Assembly: GCA_947307005.1 (NCBI GenBank)
Contig: CAMZHY010000082.1
Location: forward strand, 1-10,815
Source: an uncultured Planctomycetaceae bacterium
GTDB lineage: Bacteria > Planctomycetota > Planctomycetia > Pirellulales > Thermoguttaceae
DNA: 10,815 nucleotides
Reading direction: 5' to 3'
Below the pieces are notes generated by a model. It was given only the letters and a program-made list of their open reading frames with translations. It did no database searches and was not told the origin of the DNA. Each line of letters begins with the position of its first letter. Positions within the stretch are counted from its first letter, which is position 1. Positions 7,508 through 10,815 of the stretch are shown here, piece after piece. A program made the translations under genes and the position numbers.

Positions 7508-7516
7508 AATATAACA
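7508..7516 (-). promoter_or_regulatory. candidate extended -10 promoter for the nucleoside hydrolase
   Basis: The - strand reads TGTTATATT, matching the extended -10 pattern TGnTATAAT with one mismatch. No good -35 box lies upstream. Transcription would start near 7500 and leave a leader of about 97 bases before the TTG start. This position inside the upstream extension of the frame agrees with the later start. Confidence 0.3.
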
Positions 7517-7619
7517 GATCAACTACAAGAAATCCAGTTCTTGCTGATGACGTTTTGCTTTTTAACAATTTCGATCGAGGCGGGACTCGAACGTTTTAGA
7601 GAGTTTCTATCCGACTTTT

Positions 7620-7647
7620 CCCAACCTCGCGTCGTTATGAGTTTGGG
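7620..7647 (-). terminator. hairpin directly after ygiQ stop
   Basis: CCCAA-a-CTC pairs with GAG-g-TTGGG across a 10-base loop, starting at the base after the ygiQ stop codon on the - strand. It is followed by GAAAAG rather than a T run, so it lacks the second half of an intrinsic terminator. It probably marks the 3' end of the ygiQ message. Confidence 0.3.
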
Positions 7648-10239
7648 TCAGGATTGTCGACCGCCTGATCTATCGTCGCGATTAAAACCGCCGCCTTTGC
7701 CGCCTTTTTTGAATTGACGTCTGTGGTTGCCGCCTTTGTTGCTGGGGCGACCGCTGTTTCCGCCGCTGTTGCGTTGAAAACCACCGCGACCTTTTTCGAA
7801 ATCTCGGTTATTGAAACTTCGCTTTTTGTCTCCTTCGCCACGACGCTGGAACCCAGCGTTGGATCGACGAAACTCGCCGTCTCCAGAATCATGAGATTCT
7901 CCAACGCGACTTTCGCGTTTCTTTTCGTTTGAAAACCTTTTTCGACGGTTTCCGTCTCCTTGGGACAAGGTTGACGCGCTCCCCCCTTGTCCGTAGGTTC
8001 TGGCGCCCGATCGATACCCGCTCGTTTCGCCGTTGGGACGCTCGCGCCTTTCGCGTTTTCCCCAAGATTCTTTTTCCTGAGCGTTCGCCTTAAGCTCGAT
8101 TCGCCGTCTTTCTTTCGCCTCTTTTTCTTTTTCTGTTTGACGCTTAAGGAACTTCGTTCTCGACGCTCGACGTAAGGTAAATGATTTAGGAAGGTAGGGG
8201 GGAATGAGACATGTCGGATCGGTTCCGATTAGATCTTCGCGGCCCGCCTCTTTAAGAGCGCTTTTAACGTCTTCGTAAAAAGCCGGATTGTAATAGAAAA
8301 GCAAAGCGCGTTGAAGGCGGCGTTCGTGCAGGGATTTGGGGACGTGAACCTCTTCTTCCGTGATTGGATCTATTCCGGTATAGTATGCGCACGTGGCGAG
8401 CTGGAAAGGGGCTGGAATAAAGTCTTGAACCTGCTCCGGCTGAATATTTCGTTCCTTCAGATAGAGGGCGACGTCGACCATCGATTTAATCGTCGATCCG
8501 GGAAAGCTAGAAATAAGATAGGGAACAGTATATTGTTCTTTACCAGCCTTCAACGATTCTTCTTCAAAGAGCCTACAAAATTCTTCATGGTTTTCAATCG
8601 GCGGCTTGTTCATCTTTCGCAACACGTCGTTATCGACATGTTCGGGAGCTGTTTTCAAATGACCGCCCGTATGATATGCGGCAAGCTCGCCGATGAAAGG
8701 GATAGAGAGAACAGCCAGATCCGTACGAATTCCGGAAGCGACAAGAACCTGTTTGACTCGCTTGATTTCGCGGGTTCTCTTGAGCAACTCGGTATAAGCT
8801 GTTTGGTCAACGTCTAGATTTTGGCAGATTTGGGGACAGAGACAAGAAATCTTCCTGCATTTTACGCATATATCTGTGTTTTTACCGCCGAGTCGATACA
8901 TGTTTGCGGTAGGGGCGTTGAGATCGCTTATTGTGCAATTTCCACCGATTGATTCGACAAGCTTCTTAATTTCATCGAGAATTGCTTCTTCGCTACGACT
9001 CTGAATAAATTTACCTTGATGTGCGGTAATTGCGCAGAACGTACATCCTCCAAAGCATCCTCTATGCGTTTGAACTGTCGTACTGACAACGTTTACAGCG
9101 GGAATTGGTTCATTGTACGAAGGGTGCGCCTTACGGGTAAAAGGCAACGCATAGACGGCGTCCATTTCCTTTTCTGTCAGAGGGTACGCAGGAGGATTGA
9201 CAACGATGGCTTCATCTGCGCATTCCTGCAAAAGTGTTTTAGCGCAGAATGGATTAAGGTTGTCAAAGGCTATTTGCGTCATTTTCAAGAAATTCCGCTT
9301 CGAAATAGAGACGCTTTCTTGACGTATACGCTCGATCTTTTTTTCAATTCCTTCGGTCTGACGGTAAAGCGAAGTTCTCAGTTCCGCGTCCAAGTCGTGT
9401 GTTTCACGATCATGGGCGATCCTATTTTTTATATCTTCAAGCTCTTGTTTAAGTCGGCCGATTTCTATCGACTGAGCGGGAAGGAGATCGGTTCCTGTAA
9501 CTTCCTCAAAACTTGGAAGGTGAACTACAGTTTCCGATTCTTCAAGAAGATCTTCATTTCTCCCGAGACGATACACAGTTCCGCGAACGTCGCGAATCGA
9601 ACGAATCGGTTCTCCTCCATGAAGACGACGGAGAATTTCAAGAATGGCGCGTTCCCCCATGCCGTACATGAGAAGATCCGCTTTTGCGTCGAGGAGTATT
9701 GAACGCCGGACACGATCGCTCCAATAATCATAATGCGCGATGCGTCGTAAACTTGCTTCCACTCCACCCGTTAAGATAGGAACGCCGGGAAACGCTTCGC
9801 GCGCGCGTTGACAGTACGCCAAGGTCGCGCGATCCGGACGACGTCCAATTCTGCCTCCTGGCGTGTAGGAATCATCGTTACGCACTTTACGACTCGCCGT
9901 ATAGTGGTTGAGCATCGAATCCATATTGCCCGCGCTAACACAGAACGCGAGCCTCGGAGGACCAAATCGACGGAAATCTTCGACAGAGTTCCAATTTGGC
10001 TGACTCAAAATGGCGACGGAAAAACCGTCGGCTTCTAAAAGCCTAGCGAGGAGACCGTTAGCGAAGCTCGGAGAATCGACGTATGCGTCGCCTGTTATAA
10101 AGACGACGTCAACTTGATTCCAGCCGCGTTTTTTAACTTCGTCGACGGACATCGGAAGAGGTTCGGAATACTCAAAGGTCGGACGGGAAGCGCGACAGGG
10201 ATCGTCGAAGAGGTAAGAGCAGGGAGGGGTAACGGTCAT
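7648..10239 (-). CDS. ygiQ: YgiQ family radical SAM protein with Arg/Gly-rich tail
   Basis: Radical SAM enzyme of the conserved YgiQ family, whose reaction is unknown. The YgiQ N-terminal domain includes DVVFITGDAYVDSPSFANGL, SAGNMDSMLNHYTASRK, RPDRATLAYCQR and GGVEASLRRIAHYDYWSD, all close to the E. coli protein. The [4Fe-4S] motif CFGGCTFC has cysteines at 395, 399 and 402. A second Cys cluster, CVKCRKISCLCPQIC, follows SDLNAPTANMYRLGG. A charged, probably coiled-coil insert lies at about 258-310. The core ends near 690 and is followed by about 170 residues rich in Lys, Arg, Gly, Ser and Asn (GGFQR, GGGFNR, SGGR repeats), much longer than the short basic end of E. coli YgiQ (about 740 residues in all). 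The ATG at 10237-10239 is chosen over a GTG at 10275 because GAAGG lies about 7 bases before it. It gives 863 residues. Confidence 0.94.
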   Translation of the reverse strand: MTVTPPCSYLFDDPCRASRPTFEYSEPLPMSVDEVKKRGWNQVDVVFITGDAYVDSPSFANGLLARLLEADGFSVAILSQPNWNSVEDFRRFGPPRLAFCVSAGNMDSMLNHYTASRKVRNDDSYTPGGRIGRRPDRATLAYCQRAREAFPGVPILTGGVEASLRRIAHYDYWSDRVRRSILLDAKADLLMYGMGERAILEILRRLHGGEPIRSIRDVRGTVYRLGRNEDLLEESETVVHLPSFEEVTGTDLLPAQSIEIGRLKQELEDIKNRIAHDRETHDLDAELRTSLYRQTEGIEKKIERIRQESVSISKRNFLKMTQIAFDNLNPFCAKTLLQECADEAIVVNPPAYPLTEKEMDAVYALPFTRKAHPSYNEPIPAVNVVSTTVQTHRGCFGGCTFCAITAHQGKFIQSRSEEAILDEIKKLVESIGGNCTISDLNAPTANMYRLGGKNTDICVKCRKISCLCPQICQNLDVDQTAYTELLKRTREIKRVKQVLVASGIRTDLAVLSIPFIGELAAYHTGGHLKTAPEHVDNDVLRKMNKPPIENHEEFCRLFEEESLKAGKEQYTVPYLISSFPGSTIKSMVDVALYLKERNIQPEQVQDFIPAPFQLATCAYYTGIDPITEEEVHVPKSLHERRLQRALLFYYNPAFYEDVKSALKEAGREDLIGTDPTCLIPPYLPKSFTLRRASRTKFLKRQTEKEKEAKERRRIELKANAQEKESWGKRERRERPNGETSGYRSGARTYGQGGSASTLSQGDGNRRKRFSNEKKRESRVGESHDSGDGEFRRSNAGFQRRGEGDKKRSFNNRDFEKGRGGFQRNSGGNSGRPSNKGGNHRRQFKKGGKGGGFNRDDRSGGRQS

Positions 10240-10275
10240 ATTTAAACCTTCGGCCGGAAATGGCGCAAAATGCAC

Positions 10276-10722
10276 GCTAACGAAAAATGTCTTCGTTTAT
10301 TCTCTCATATCGCGACCTTTTATCAAGCGCCAGAGGCCCTATTTAGCGGCGAGGTTCTCAAGTAAGGAGCAAAAACGAAGACAATCCGTACTGACGATTG
10401 AAAAACAATGTAGAAACGAGCGTTGAAAAAAGAATAAAGCCTCCACGAAACGCCGATCTTCTCGCAGGAAGCCCTGAAAAACAAGGGCGGGCGTCGGAAA
10501 GAACAGACGCTGATGAATTGGACTTCAATCCCGTTCGAAAAGTGAACGGATAGGTCGCAATTCATTATGCGGCGTATTCTTTTCTCAATTTGATGAATCG
10601 AACGCCCTAAGTGTAAAGTTAACGACTCCCCCGGAAATAAAGATCAACGCGCGCCTCGTGGAGACAACATTATTTTGTCATAAAGAAGCGTGCGCGCAAG
10701 TCGTCGCCTTGTTATTTTGAGG
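10276..10722. other. gene-free region upstream of ygiQ
   Basis: No coding region is supported here. An 80-codon - strand frame at 10323-10565 lacks a ribosome binding site, has no recognisable motif and runs through paired sequence. The region instead carries several hairpins. GCCCT/AGGGC is at 10471-10488, inside ACGCC/GGCGT at 10450-10494. The large stem-loop listed separately follows. GCGCGC/GCGCGC at 10649-10697 encloses GACAA/TTGTC at 10662-10679. A T6 tract on the - strand lies at 10426-10431. The ygiQ promoter must lie in or before this region, but no convincing -35/-10 pair was seen. Confidence 0.55.
10496..10584. ncRNA. large multi-tier stem-loop, candidate structured RNA or leader element
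   Basis: The two halves pair over about 30 base pairs in five blocks. From the outside these are GGAAAGAA (10496-10503) with TTCTTTTC (10577-10584), CGC (10508-10510) with GCG (10569-10571), TGATGAATTG (10511-10520) with CAATTCATTA (10558-10567), GAC (10521-10523) with GTC (10554-10556), and CCGTTC (10531-10536) with GAACGG (10544-10549). The apical loop is GAAAAGT. Only two wobble pairs are used, and blocks are separated by small bulges or internal loops, as in folded RNA. It lies about 260 bases before ygiQ. It could be part of a ygiQ leader, a separate small RNA on either strand, or a relic inverted repeat. It matches no RNA family I recognise. Confidence 0.45.
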
Positions 10723-10776
10723 AAAAAGTAAAAGAAGCTGTAGAAGAGCCGGGACAAAGTCCTTCCACAGCTTCTT
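10723..10776 (-). terminator. intrinsic terminator of a gene to the right
   Basis: On the - strand AAGAAGCTGT pairs perfectly with ACAGCTTCTT, extended inward by GAAG/CTTC after a single mismatch, and is followed by TTTTACTTTTTCC. The 14-pair stem and T-rich tail fit a Rho-independent terminator read on the - strand. It isolates ygiQ from whatever lies beyond the window. Confidence 0.7.
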
Positions 10777-10798
10777 GAACAAGAGAGTCCGTTTGCGG

Positions 10799-10815
10799 TC
10801 AGACCTCTTCTTTGA
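10799..10815 (-). CDS. possible last codons of a gene beyond the window
   Basis: On the - strand the window edge reads Lys-Glu-Glu-Val then TGA at 10799-10801. This stop lies 22 bases before the terminator stem, the spacing expected of a gene end. Nothing can be said of the product. Confidence 0.3.

Noticed and set aside
7572..7593. Possible tRNA fragment: the - strand reads GTTCGAGTCCCGCC, like a T-arm
   Set aside because: The 5' half of the T stem does not pair (AAACG against CCCGC), and no anticodon or acceptor arm is found upstream.
9016..9702. 228-codon + frame antisense to ygiQ
   Set aside because: It lies opposite the conserved YgiQ core, including the radical SAM cysteines; no motif or ribosome binding site.
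10288..10383. 11-bp inverted repeat (TGTCTTCGTTT at 10288-10298 and its complement at 10373-10383)
   Set aside because: An 11-bp match 74 bases apart is not surprising in a window this size, and there is no nested pairing that supports a fold.
10323..10565. 80-codon - strand frame before ygiQ
   Set aside because: No ribosome binding site or motif; Phe/Arg/Ser-rich translation typical of a chance frame; it runs through half of a large stem-loop.
1..10815. CRISPR arrays, insertion sequences, integrases, rRNA, complete tRNAs
   Set aside because: No regularly spaced repeats, transposase motifs, terminal repeats or RNA gene signatures were seen on either strand.

Overview
The window most likely comes from a Planctomycetota bacterium, probably an anaerobic or gut-associated lineage of moderate GC. 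The evidence is an unusually long RseP-type protease (about 780 residues) directly behind dxr, a secreted DUF1080 (3-keto-disaccharide hydrolase) protein, a secreted nucleoside hydrolase of the DTDxGNDxDD type, a YgiQ radical SAM protein, and sparse gene packing. The lineage call is inference from gene content. No rRNA or other phylogenetic marker is present.

Left part, + strand: the first 56 bases look like the last codons of an upstream gene. Next come dxr (second step of the MEP isoprenoid pathway) and rseP (site-2 intramembrane protease), overlapping by 13 bases and therefore translationally coupled. A GC-rich hairpin follows rseP, then a gene for a four-helix membrane protein of unknown function with a soluble C-terminal domain. 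A 44-codon ORF overlaps the end of that gene. About 580 bases without a convincing gene follow. That gap holds a 10-bp perfect inverted repeat with nested pairing.

Right part, - strand (reading right to left): a terminator and the probable last codons of an off-window gene; a 450-base gap dominated by a large imperfect stem-loop; ygiQ, with an Arg/Gly/Lys-rich tail; a short promoter region; a secreted nucleoside hydrolase, restarted here at a TTG codon; and a DUF1080 lipoprotein behind it. The last two probably form one transcript for extracytoplasmic glycoside or nucleoside breakdown, with a strong hairpin between them.

Start codons were re-chosen for three genes: the nucleoside hydrolase, the DUF1080 protein and ygiQ. 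The most unusual feature is the multi-tier stem-loop at about 10496-10584. No mobile element, CRISPR array, defence system, tRNA or rRNA was found. I see no clear previously undescribed multi-gene system; the uncharacterised membrane protein and the structured non-coding segments are the best leads.
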